This document shows, in pieces, positions 7,742 through 13,661 of a DNA stretch of 13,661 nucleotides. Position 1 is the stretch's first letter; every line of letters begins with the position of its first letter. Below the pieces are notes generated by a model. The model did not search any database. It worked only from the letters and a program-made list of their open reading frames with translations, and was not told where the DNA came from. This DNA comes from Acidobacteriota bacterium (GTDB lineage Bacteria; Acidobacteriota; Terriglobia; Bryobacterales; Bryobacteraceae): positions 1-13,661 of the forward strand of contig CANIFK010000052.1 in NCBI GenBank assembly GCA_947466555.1. The letters run 5' to 3'. Position numbers and translations under genes: made by a program.

Positions 7742-8567
7742 GCGAAAAGGATGCAATCGACTGCTGACAGTGCGAAGGAACGAGCGGGACCTCGGGGCGC
7801 CGCTTATGGAATTCGTGCAGCTTCCGCAATGTGTCGCGAAAGTCCGCGGAGTCACCAATCAGCACCCCGGCCGGGAACCCGGGAAGAGCAAGTTCGGTGA
7901 TGTTCCGCCGCGTCCAGGCGGCATCGGCAACCAGGAACACGTACCGGTTGTTCGCACGGCGGCACAGGAGCCCATACTGACCAACAGCATGGCCGGGCAG
8001 CGAAATGGCGAGCAACGACTGATCGCCGATCACATCGAAGGCTTCGGTAAACGGACGCCATTCTTCAGCCAACTCAACCCGCGGCAGCCCCTCGATGGCT
8101 TGGGCGCGCGTAGGAAAATCATCGGGCAGCAATTCAGGAAAAAAGGCGGCGCGGGCCCGCTGGAGCGGCGTGTATCGGGCCAGCGTGGTGAGCCCGATCT
8201 GGGAGTGCAGGATGGGGACCGCGGGCAGCTCCTTCAGGCTGCCGATATGGTCCGGATGAAAGTGGGAGAGGAAGATGGTCGAGATATCGTCCATCGACAG
8301 GCCAAGGCTCCACAGGTGATACGGAATGCTGTCTTCTTCTTTCACGTGAAAGGGGAGAAGGGCACGGTAGAGGCGCGCGGGCAGGCTGCTGGCCTGAACG
8401 AGTGGCTTGCCATACCCGGTATCGAAAAGGATCACTCCCGCTTCCGGATGACGAATGACAGCGACCATCGCGGGCAAATGCAGTTGCTGGAAAAAAGGCC
8501 CGGATTCAACGAACCAGGCGCTATTGCGGCAGTGGCCGACTGAGAACAGATGCACGTCGACCGTCAT
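7734..8567 (-). CDS. MBL-fold hydrolase (lactonase/thioesterase-like), KS III operon
   Basis: A 277-residue metallo-beta-lactamase-fold enzyme with no signal peptide, so cytoplasmic. All metal ligands are present: SHFHPDHIG (H102, H104, D106, H107), LPGHAVGQ (H193), VADAAW (D215) and VPSHCQ (H266). This is the two-metal arrangement of the lactonase/glyoxalase II branch; AHL-lactonase-like or thioesterase-like chemistry is plausible. It lies between a KS III-like acyltransferase (stop 5 bases upstream of its ATG) and an adenylate-forming enzyme (8-base overlap), which favours hydrolysis or release of an acyl thioester, ester or lactone intermediate. That role is inference from context. The ATG at 8567 has no clear Shine-Dalgarno, consistent with coupling to the upstream gene. 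It is unrelated in detail to the MBL protein at 1594-2532, which has a different motif layout. Confidence 0.85.
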   Translation of the reverse strand: MTVDVHLFSVGHCRNSAWFVESGPFFQQLHLPAMVAVIRHPEAGVILFDTGYGKPLVQASSLPARLYRALLPFHVKEEDSIPYHLWSLGLSMDDISTIFLSHFHPDHIGSLKELPAVPILHSQIGLTTLARYTPLQRARAAFFPELLPDDFPTRAQAIEGLPRVELAEEWRPFTEAFDVIGDQSLLAISLPGHAVGQYGLLCRRANNRYVFLVADAAWTRRNITELALPGFPAGVLIGDSADFRDTLRKLHEFHKRRPEVPLVPSHCQQSIASFSHE

Positions 8568-8572
8568 GGCCG

Positions 8573-9553
8573 TTAGTATCGCAGCAGTATGGCACTGAAA
8601 GATACGCCCGCCGCCGTGGAGACGAGCAGCGCCCTCTGGCCGCGCCGAAGTTGACCGGTAGAGATCGCGCGATGGAGCGCGGTGGGAACAGAGACGCTCA
8701 CCTGGTTTCCGGTTTCACTCAAGATATCGATAACCACCGGTGTTGGTCCGGGACGCCTGGCGAGCTGCTTGCGAAGGAAGCCCAGGCCGACCGCGCTGGC
8801 TTGAAGGGGAATGATCACGTCAACACCGTCGGCGAGCAGCTCTTCCAGAAAAGGAGGAAAGTGGGTTTGGATGAGTCGCAGCAGGGCGCGGCCATTCATG
8901 GCGAAGAGGTAGTCGTTGGGGTCGTCCGGCGGGGTGCGCATGTTGAGACGGGAGCCGCCGGCCAGCATCACCGAAAGGTCTGCGCCTGCGGAGTAGGTGG
9001 CGTTGCGGATCGTAAGAATCGCTTCGTTGTCCTGTGCCGGGCCAAGGATCGCCGCGGCAGCGCCATCACCGAATAGGGTGCAGGTATCGAGGTCGTCCCA
9101 GCGAAGGCCTTTGGAGGAAAGCTCCGCGGCGACTACGGCGACATGACGAAACAGGCCCGCATGAATGCCGGCCGAGGCAATCTCCATGCCCTTCAAAAAT
9201 CCCGCGCACGAGGCGTTGATATCGAAGCACGTGACGCCATCCGCGCGAGCCCCCAGGCGGCGGTGGATCAGGATCGCCGTCGACGGCATGGGCTGTTCGG
9301 ACATCACGCCGGCGAACAGGATGGCATCGAGGGCAGAGACGGGAAGTCCGGCGGTTTCGAGTGCCTGCTCGATCGCCGCAGCCGACATCGCGCTGGCGGT
9401 TTCCGTTGCGTCGACAAAGTGGCGGGTCTGGACACCGTTGCGGGCGAGGGTGGTACCGGGTGGGAGCAACAGTTGGCGGTCGAGTTCCTCGGCAGTCACA
9501 CGGCGGGCAGGGAGGGTGACAGCGGTTCCCAGGATGCGAACAGGTAGGGTCAT
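8573..9553 (-). CDS. FabH-like KS III (thiolase fold) lacking the catalytic His
   Basis: A 326-residue ketoacyl-ACP synthase III-like protein of normal FabH length. The nucleophile is in FDINASCAGFLKGM (C116), and FGDGAAAAIL (161-170) is the usual FGDGA motif. SETGNQVSVSVPTAL (279-293) keeps the active-site Asn (N283), and the C-terminal STAAGVSFSAILL matches the family end. Where FabH has PHQAN, this protein has IIPLQASAVGL (247-257), so the catalytic His is Leu at 250. I checked the codon: it is CTT, one base from CAT. FabH needs His and Asn for malonyl decarboxylation and Cys for acyl transfer, so this enzyme may transfer acyl groups without decarboxylative condensation. The ATG at 9553 is preferred over an upstream start at 9631 because it begins at the conserved first strand (VRILGTAVTLP). 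It is the first gene of the four-gene minus-strand run. Confidence 0.9.
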   Translation of the reverse strand: MTLPVRILGTAVTLPARRVTAEELDRQLLLPPGTTLARNGVQTRHFVDATETASAMSAAAIEQALETAGLPVSALDAILFAGVMSEQPMPSTAILIHRRLGARADGVTCFDINASCAGFLKGMEIASAGIHAGLFRHVAVVAAELSSKGLRWDDLDTCTLFGDGAAAAILGPAQDNEAILTIRNATYSAGADLSVMLAGGSRLNMRTPPDDPNDYLFAMNGRALLRLIQTHFPPFLEELLADGVDVIIPLQASAVGLGFLRKQLARRPGPTPVVIDILSETGNQVSVSVPTALHRAISTGQLRRGQRALLVSTAAGVSFSAILLRY

Positions 9554-9572
9554 AGGAATCTGGTCGAGCGAC

Positions 9573-9581
9573 AGTATAGCA
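9573..9581 (-). promoter_or_regulatory. Candidate extended -10 promoter for the KS III operon
   Basis: The minus strand reads TGCTATACT (9581-9573), an extended -10 (TGn followed by TATACT, five of six matches to TATAAT). No convincing -35 lies 17 bases upstream, which extended -10 promoters tolerate. Transcription would begin near 9566, only about a dozen bases before the ATG at 9553, and no Shine-Dalgarno is visible in that leader. It is a candidate on motif alone. Confidence 0.4.
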
Positions 9582-9660
9582 GCGCGCGCGGATTGAGCAG
9601 GATCGCCCGGCACGCCGGTGAACCACGCCACATACGGTCATGCGCAAGCGGCGCCCGGTT

Positions 9661-9826
9661 TGGCTCATCAGTCAGACCGCGAATGGCCGTCTCCCTACTT
9701 TCGGAAACAGGATGACCTTCACCGGTTTGGACGAGACACTGCTCGACCGGACGACAGGCAGTTATCCGCGACCGGGCCGTAACCGCTGACGAGGAAGACA
9801 CCTCCCCACCGGCTAAGGAGGATCGC
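9661..9826 (+). repeat. 166-base repeat unit A: decayed copy of mpgP upstream region and 5' end
   Basis: First of three direct copies whose cores (GACACTGCTCGACC, here from 9735) are spaced exactly 166 bases apart. The segment 9721-9770 matches unit B at 45 of 50 positions and the true gene start in unit C at 41 of 50 (hand count, ungapped). Read in the gene's frame it gives FTGLDETLLDRTTGSYP against FTDLDGTLLDRATYSYT in MpgP. The nucleophile Asp is therefore Gly and the motif Gly is Glu. An ATG at 9712 opens only 25 codons to a TGA at 9787. Homology upstream fades near 9661-9680, where small indels are needed, so the outer edge is approximate. Confidence 0.8.
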
Positions 9827-9992
9827 CGACCCATCCACCGCATAGCAAATCTGGCCTGTGCTACGTTGCGATGCCTGATCGACTCCTCCGGTTTAGACGA
9901 GACACTGCTCGACCAGACGACGTGCAGTTATCCGCGACTACGCACGAACCCCAGTCGAGGAGGACGGCGCCGCGCCGGCGAGAGAGGAATAC
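9827..9992 (+). repeat. 166-base repeat unit B: decayed copy of mpgP upstream region and 5' end
   Basis: Second copy; its core starts at 9901. Bases 9788-9937 match 9954-10103 at about 105 of 150 positions without gaps (hand count), covering both non-coding upstream sequence (CTACGTTG before the start) and the first ~20 codons. The position of the mpgP ATG is CTG here (9875). The translation is SGLDETLLDQTTCSYP, sharing with unit A the loss of the catalytic Asp. Unit boundaries are set by the period and are arbitrary to some degree. Confidence 0.8.
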
Positions 9993-10102
9993 AAGCCCAC
10001 TCCCCGGACAGCAAAGGTCACGTGCGCTACGTTGGGAGGCATGATCGTCTTCACCGATTTGGACGGGACACTGCTCGACCGGGCCACATACAGCTATACG
10101 CC
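9993..10102 (+). repeat. Repeat unit C: intact copy forming the leader and first ~20 codons of mpgP
   Basis: Third copy; its core starts at 10067. It contains the intact ATG (10041) and the DLDGT motif of mpgP. Similarity to units A and B stops near 10102, about 20 codons into the gene, so only the leader and 5' coding end were multiplied, not the whole gene. Confidence 0.75.
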
Positions 10103-10799
10103 CGCAGAGCCGAGTCTGGCTCACCTGCGGGCGCTAGGCGTTCCCGTAGTGCTGGTCACCAGCAAAACCCGGGCCGAGGTGTCGGCGCTGCGCGAGCGCA
10201 TGGGGAATACGGACCCGTTCATTGTCGAGAACGGTGCGGCGGTAGTCGTGCCCGGGGAACCGGATATCGTGCTGGGTTCGACGAGCGCCCAGGCACGGGA
10301 GGCACTGCGTCGAGCGGCAATAGAGTCTGGCGTGCGCGTGCGCGGATTTGGGGATATGGACCAGGCCGAGATTTGTCAGCGCACGGGACTGGAACCGCGC
10401 GTGGCATCGCTGGCGATGCAGCGGGAGTTCGGCGAACCGTTCGTCGTGCTGGAGGGAGAAGTGGGCCGTCTGGAGGACGCACTGGCCGCGGAGGGCTTCC
10501 AGATGACTCGCGGCGGACGGTTCTTCCATGTCCTCGGCGGTTGCAGCAAGGCACGGGCGGTGGAGACGCTGATCAAGCGGTGCGGGGATTCGGACACCGT
10601 GGGACTGGGTGATGCCCCAAACGATATTGAGTTTCTCCAAGTGGTCCGCCGGGCGGTGATCATTCCGTCGCCACACCTGCAGACGATGCGCGCTGCGCTT
10701 CCCGAGGCGATAGTGGCGGAAGAAGAGGGGCCAGCCGGGTGGAATCGGGCGATATTCGAGCTGCTGCCAGCGGATTTATTGGGGAAAGTACCAGGATAG
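10041..10799 (+). CDS. mpgP: Mannosyl-3-phosphoglycerate phosphatase (HAD superfamily)
   Basis: A 252-residue HAD phosphatase of the MpgP/YedP type. Motif I is FTDLDGTLLD (4-13; nucleophile D6, acid D8). Motif II is VVLVTSKTRAEV (36-47; S41), followed by PFIVENGAAVVV (59-70). The motif III Lys lies in GGCSKARAVE (K170), and motif IV is GLGDAPNDIEFL (188-199; D191, D195). MpgP removes phosphate from mannosyl-3-phosphoglycerate to give mannosylglycerate, a compatible solute. No synthase (MpgS) lies in the window, so the exact substrate is by family only. The ATG at 10041 is chosen because it gives the correct N-terminus. GGGAGG lies only 1 base upstream, too close for a normal ribosome site, and a TTG at 10032 (adding MGG) is the alternative. 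Two decayed copies of the leader and 5' end lie directly upstream. Confidence 0.83.
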   Translation: MIVFTDLDGTLLDRATYSYTPAEPSLAHLRALGVPVVLVTSKTRAEVSALRERMGNTDPFIVENGAAVVVPGEPDIVLGSTSAQAREALRRAAIESGVRVRGFGDMDQAEICQRTGLEPRVASLAMQREFGEPFVVLEGEVGRLEDALAAEGFQMTRGGRFFHVLGGCSKARAVETLIKRCGDSDTVGLGDAPNDIEFLQVVRRAVIIPSPHLQTMRAALPEAIVAEEEGPAGWNRAIFELLPADLLGKVPG

Positions 10800-10885
10800 G
10801 GAGATTGAATTCAGGCCGCTAAGCGATTGAAGTATATGCGTTGAGAAAGGCTGCGTCTGCGAAAAATGTGCCTAAAGTACCAGGA
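10785..10885. repeat. 12-base direct repeat bracketing the mpgP stop region
   Basis: AAAGTACCAGGA occurs at 10785-10796 (last codons of mpgP) and again at 10874-10885, 89 bases later, enclosing 77 bases. An exact 12-mer this close is unlikely by chance, but the enclosed segment shows no convincing terminal inverted repeat or gene. The rest of the 156-base gap to 10956 holds no clear feature apart from a weak TTGACC (10917-10922) with a poor -10. Confidence 0.45.
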
Positions 10886-10955
10886 CCATAGTAATAAGGG
10901 CATGGGCCTTTCGCTATTGACCGCTCTAGGCTGTTCGCATTAGTCTAGGGTTGAC

Positions 10956-11285
10956 GTGAGCGAACAACGGAAAAACCAACGCTTTGAATTGAAGTTGCCG
11001 ATCGAGCTTGTGAAAGCTGGCGGTGAAGGGATTCCCCAGGTAGGGGAGACCCGTAATCTGAGTTCCGGCGGGGTGCTGTTCACCTCCGATGGACGATTGC
11101 AGAAAGGCGACCCGATCGAATACCTGGTGACGCTACCGGCCCAGGGTGATGAATCGGGACTGCGTCTGCGATGTATGGGGAAAGTGGTGCGCGTGGACGA
11201 GCGGGATCTGCCGGAATTGGGCGCGTCGCGGCATCCGTTTGCGATCGCCGCAACGTTGGAACGGCACGAGTTCCTGCGGCGGTAG
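10956..11285 (+). CDS. Stand-alone PilZ domain protein (c-di-GMP binding)
   Basis: A 109-residue protein consisting of one PilZ domain. The two c-di-GMP-binding motifs are present: RKNQR (RxxxR, residues 5-9) and NLSSGG ([D/N]xSxxG, about 34-39), followed by VLFTSDGRLQKGDPIEYLV and a second sheet ending VVRVDERD. It should bind cyclic di-GMP in the cytoplasm and act through an unknown partner; no diguanylate cyclase or motility gene is in the window. The start is GTG at 10956. It is preceded by AGGG at 10947-10950 with 5-base spacing, and TGA/TAG codons close the frames just upstream. It lies 64 bases before the helicase gene, from which it is separated by a strong hairpin. Confidence 0.85.
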   Translation: MSEQRKNQRFELKLPIELVKAGGEGIPQVGETRNLSSGGVLFTSDGRLQKGDPIEYLVTLPAQGDESGLRLRCMGKVVRVDERDLPELGASRHPFAIAATLERHEFLRR

Positions 11286-11306
11286 ACGTTTCGAAATCTT
11301 GCGTTT

Positions 11307-11354
11307 TTCATGACGGCGTGGTAGCAAAGAAAAAGCGAAACCACGCCGTATGAA
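11307..11354 (+). promoter_or_regulatory. Strong hairpin overlapping the helicase start codon
   Basis: Left arm TTCAT-G-ACGGCGTGGT (11307-11322) pairs with ACCACGCCGT-ATGAA (11340-11354): ten contiguous, mostly GC pairs plus five more across one bulged G at 11312, with a 17-base A-rich loop (11323-11339). The helicase ATG (11350-11352) lies in the basal right arm. There is no T-tract after the stem on either strand, so it is not a standard terminator. It could repress translation initiation of the helicase, protect the upstream mRNA end, or act as a weak terminator for pilZ. The structure is seen directly; its role is inferred. Confidence 0.65.
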
Positions 11355-13661
11355 TTTAACGCTAGGCTTTCCCGAACCCGGGGCGGAACAGAATGACCCG
11401 GGATTGACACTGCGCCGGCCGTCGGGGCTGGAGGGAGCGGTCAATCGTTTCCGGGAGTGGATGGCGAAGCCGGATTCGCCCGTGCGGTCGATTCAGCACC
11501 AACCGGCACGCGAAGGGGACTTTTCTGCGATTCCGGAAACGGTCGCACCGGCATTGGCAGCGTCCTACGTCGCCCGGGGCATGGACCGGCTGTACAGTCA
11601 CCAGGCCGCGGCGTACGCGGAGGTGGAGGCCGGGAAGAATGTCGTCGTCGTCACCCCGACCGCGAGCGGCAAGACGCTTTGCTATAACCTCCCTGTTTTG
11701 AATCGTTTACTCTCCGATCCCGGCGCCCGGGCGATGTATCTGTTCCCCACCAAGGCCCTCGCCGAGGACCAGCTGCAGGAGTTCCAGGCGGCGGTGGATT
11801 CCATCCGGGTGAACGGGAAGGCCCCGGAAATCCGCGCCTTCACCTACGACGGCGACACCCCGCAAGACGCGCGGCGGGCGATTCGGGAGCGGGCGAACGT
11901 GGTTTTCACCAACCCCGATATGCTCCACGCCGGGATCCTGCCCCACCACACGAAATGGGCTAAGGTCTTTGAGAATCTGCAGTTTATCGTGATTGACGAA
12001 CTGCACTACTACCGGGGCGTCTACGGCAGCCACCTGGCAAATATCGTGCGCAGAATACGTCGAATCTGCGAATTTTACGGGTCAAAACCGGTGTTTATTT
12101 GCAGTTCCGCGACCATTGCGAACCCTCGCGAGCTGGCCCAGGCGCTGTGCGAGCAGCCGTTTTCGCTCGTCGAGAAGAACGGCGCGCCGAGCGGGGAGAA
12201 GTTCTTCGTCTTCTATAATCCGCCGGTGGTGAACCGGGAATTGGGGATTCGGCGGAGCTACTTGGCGGAGTCGCGGCGGATTGCGCTCGAGTTCCTGGAC
12301 CGGGGGCAGCAGACGCTGGTCTTCACAAACAACCGGCTGGCAACGGAGATTTTGACCACGTATTTGAAGGATGCCGCGGAGCGGATTCCGGCATTGAAAG
12401 GGCGGATTAGCGGATACCGCGGTGGTTATTTGCCGAAAGAGCGGCGGGCGATTGAACAGCAGGTCCGAACGGGGGCCATCCGGGGCGTCGTGGCGACGAA
12501 TGCGCTCGAGTTGGGAGTGGACATCGGTTCGCTCGATGCGGTGGTGATGGCGGGCTATCCAGGGACGATTGCGTCCACCTGGCAGAGGGCGGGGCGGGCC
12601 GGGCGGCGGCAGAAGTCGTCTCTGGCGGTTTTGGTCGCCTCAAGCGCGCCGCTTGACCAGTACATCGTGGAAAACCCGGCGTACTTCTTTGACCGGCCAC
12701 CGGAGCATGCGTTTATCAATCCGGACAATTTGGAGATTCTGCTGAATCACCTGAAGTGCGCAGCGTTCGAGTTGCCGATCCGGGTGGGAGAGAAGTTCGG
12801 GCCGCACGATCCGGGTGACCTATGCCGGTTCCTGCAGGAACTGGGACTGTTGCATTTGACGGGGGACACCTGGCATTGGACCAGCGACACCTACCCGGCT
12901 GACGCGGTGAGCTTGCGTGCGGTAACAAGCGACAACTTTGTCGTGATTGATACGACGAACGACAACAAGGTCATCGCTGAGGTGGACTTCCCATCGGCTT
13001 TGACGACGCTGCACGAGAAGGCGATCTACCTGCACGACGCGCGGCAGTTCCAGGTGGAGCGGTTTGACTACGACGGCCGGAAAGCGTACGTGCGGGCGGT
13101 GGAGTGCGACTACTTTACAGACGCCATCGACTATACGCAGGTGAAGATTATCAACGAGTTTGACCGGGCGGAACTGCCGCAGACGGCGCGGGCGCTGCAC
13201 GGTGAGGTGCGGGTGAACCGGCAGATTGTGGGCTTCAAGAAGGTGAAGTTCTACACGATGGAGAATGTGGGCGCAGGGAACTTGTCGACTCCGGAGCAGG
13301 AGATGCACACGACGTCGTTCTGGCTGCACTTCAGCGAGGGGTTCCTGGCCCGATTCCCGGATTTAACGCCGACGGAGAAGCAGAACGGGCTGGTGGGGTT
13401 GGGCCATGCGCTGCGGGCCGTGGCGGCGTTGTTGTTGATGTGCGATCCGCGGGATCTTGGAGTGACGCTGACGGAGGACTCGACGGAACCCTCGCGAGAT
13501 TACCGGCCGAATCTGTATTTGTACGACAACTATCCGGGCGGTATTGGCGGGAGCCAACCGCTGTTCAAGATGCAGGACCGGTTATTGCGAGCGACGGCGG
13601 AATTGATTGCGGGTTGCCCGTGTGAGCATGGGTGTCCGAGCTGCGTCGGCCCGATCGGGGA
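11350..13661 (+). CDS. mrfA: MrfA-like DEAD/DEAH-box helicase with DUF1998 (3' end outside window)
   Basis: The frame is open from the ATG at 11350 to the window end (770 residues visible, no stop). An in-frame TGA at 11311 limits the start; the next in-frame ATG is at 11461. Helicase motifs: LYSHQAAAY (Q-like), VVTPTASGKTLCYNLPVL with Walker A K108, FPTKALAEDQ (132-141), DELHYY (D216-E217-L218-H219), SSATIANP (from 252), ATNALELGVDIG (382-393) and QRAGRAGRR (412-420). A DUF1998-type region follows, ending in CPCEHGCPSCVGP with cysteines 756, 758, 762 and 765. This CxCx3Cx2C cluster is the zinc site of MrfA (YprA), a 3'-5' helicase known from Bacillus subtilis for repair of mitomycin-type damage; eukaryotic Hrq1 is related. 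No partner nuclease (MrfB) is visible. The protein is nearly complete. The start has no Shine-Dalgarno and lies in a hairpin. Confidence 0.92.
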   Translation, partial: MNLTLGFPEPGAEQNDPGLTLRRPSGLEGAVNRFREWMAKPDSPVRSIQHQPAREGDFSAIPETVAPALAASYVARGMDRLYSHQAAAYAEVEAGKNVVVVTPTASGKTLCYNLPVLNRLLSDPGARAMYLFPTKALAEDQLQEFQAAVDSIRVNGKAPEIRAFTYDGDTPQDARRAIRERANVVFTNPDMLHAGILPHHTKWAKVFENLQFIVIDELHYYRGVYGSHLANIVRRIRRICEFYGSKPVFICSSATIANPRELAQALCEQPFSLVEKNGAPSGEKFFVFYNPPVVNRELGIRRSYLAESRRIALEFLDRGQQTLVFTNNRLATEILTTYLKDAAERIPALKGRISGYRGGYLPKERRAIEQQVRTGAIRGVVATNALELGVDIGSLDAVVMAGYPGTIASTWQRAGRAGRRQKSSLAVLVASSAPLDQYIVENPAYFFDRPPEHAFINPDNLEILLNHLKCAAFELPIRVGEKFGPHDPGDLCRFLQELGLLHLTGDTWHWTSDTYPADAVSLRAVTSDNFVVIDTTNDNKVIAEVDFPSALTTLHEKAIYLHDARQFQVERFDYDGRKAYVRAVECDYFTDAIDYTQVKIINEFDRAELPQTARALHGEVRVNRQIVGFKKVKFYTMENVGAGNLSTPEQEMHTTSFWLHFSEGFLARFPDLTPTEKQNGLVGLGHALRAVAALLLMCDPRDLGVTLTEDSTEPSRDYRPNLYLYDNYPGGIGGSQPLFKMQDRLLRATAELIAGCPCEHGCPSCVGPIG

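Noticed and set aside
7742..7858. Upstream start of the adenylate-forming enzyme (39 extra residues)
   Set aside because: The extension is wholly within the MBL gene in another frame and has no family resemblance. The 8-base ATGAGTAG overlap at 7741 is a typical coupled start.
9554..9631. Upstream start of the KS III gene (26 extra residues from 9631)
   Set aside because: The extra residues do not resemble FabH, which begins at the strand right after the ATG at 9553, and they would cover the candidate promoter.
9661..10102. CRISPR-like array
   Set aside because: Only three units of 166 bases, contiguous, degenerate and overlapping a gene start; no short identical repeats with unique spacers and no cas genes.
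9866..10612. 248-codon plus-strand frame starting in repeat unit B and overlapping mpgP in another frame
   Set aside because: Downstream of the repeat it is only the +1/-1 shadow of mpgP. The HAD motifs are all in the mpgP frame, and its start region is a decayed copy.
10805..10838. Sigma-70 promoter TTGAAT...TATATG after mpgP
   Set aside because: The spacing between the hexamers is 22 bases, too long for a standard promoter.
11307..11360. Rho-independent terminator after pilZ
   Set aside because: The stem is strong, but no T-run follows it on either strand and the downstream arm contains the helicase start, so it is listed as a regulatory hairpin instead.

Overview
The window is GC-rich, densely coding DNA (roughly 60-65 % GC by eye) with no rRNA, tRNA, IS element, CRISPR array or phage gene that I can see. 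The gene content suggests a free-living soil-type bacterium: an M16 peptidase, an ECF42 sigma factor paired with a YCII/DGPF protein, a large secreted S41 peptidase with an added binding domain, a mannosyl-3-phosphoglycerate phosphatase, and an MrfA-type helicase. Acidobacteriota (Bryobacter/Solibacter relatives) would fit, but that is an impression from gene style, not a proof.

Layout. (1) 1-2753, plus strand: a compact, probably co-transcribed run of an M16 peptidase (5' end outside the window), a sulfite-oxidase-like molybdopterin protein, a UlaG/NAPE-PLD-like metallo-beta-lactamase-fold (MBL) hydrolase and a DUF167/YggU protein. The last three overlap each other by 10-11 bases. (2) 2758-4256, minus strand: a YCII/DGPF protein and an ECF42 sigma factor joined by a TGATG stop/start overlap, with a candidate self-recognised ECF promoter in front. 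(3) 4321-9553, minus strand: a tight four-gene run transcribed in the order KS III-like enzyme, MBL hydrolase, adenylate-forming enzyme, S41 peptidase, with gaps of 4-5 bases or an 8-base overlap. The KS III-like protein keeps the catalytic Cys and Asn but has Leu where FabH has His. With the adenylase and hydrolase it looks like a small acyl-activation/acyl-transfer pathway of unknown product. (4) 9554-10040: a 487-base gap holding a candidate promoter for the KS III operon and two degenerate copies, spaced exactly 166 bases apart, of the upstream region plus the first ~20 codons of the next gene. (5) 10041-13661, plus strand: mannosyl-3-phosphoglycerate phosphatase, a stand-alone PilZ protein, and an MrfA-like DEAD/DEAH helicase that runs off the right edge. 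The helicase start codon lies in the base of a strong hairpin.

The most unusual items are the 166-base triplicate around the start of mpgP, the KS III/MBL/adenylase block with its His-less KS III, the hairpin over the helicase start, and the putative ECF42 promoter. All functional calls come from reading motifs by eye; no database search was run.
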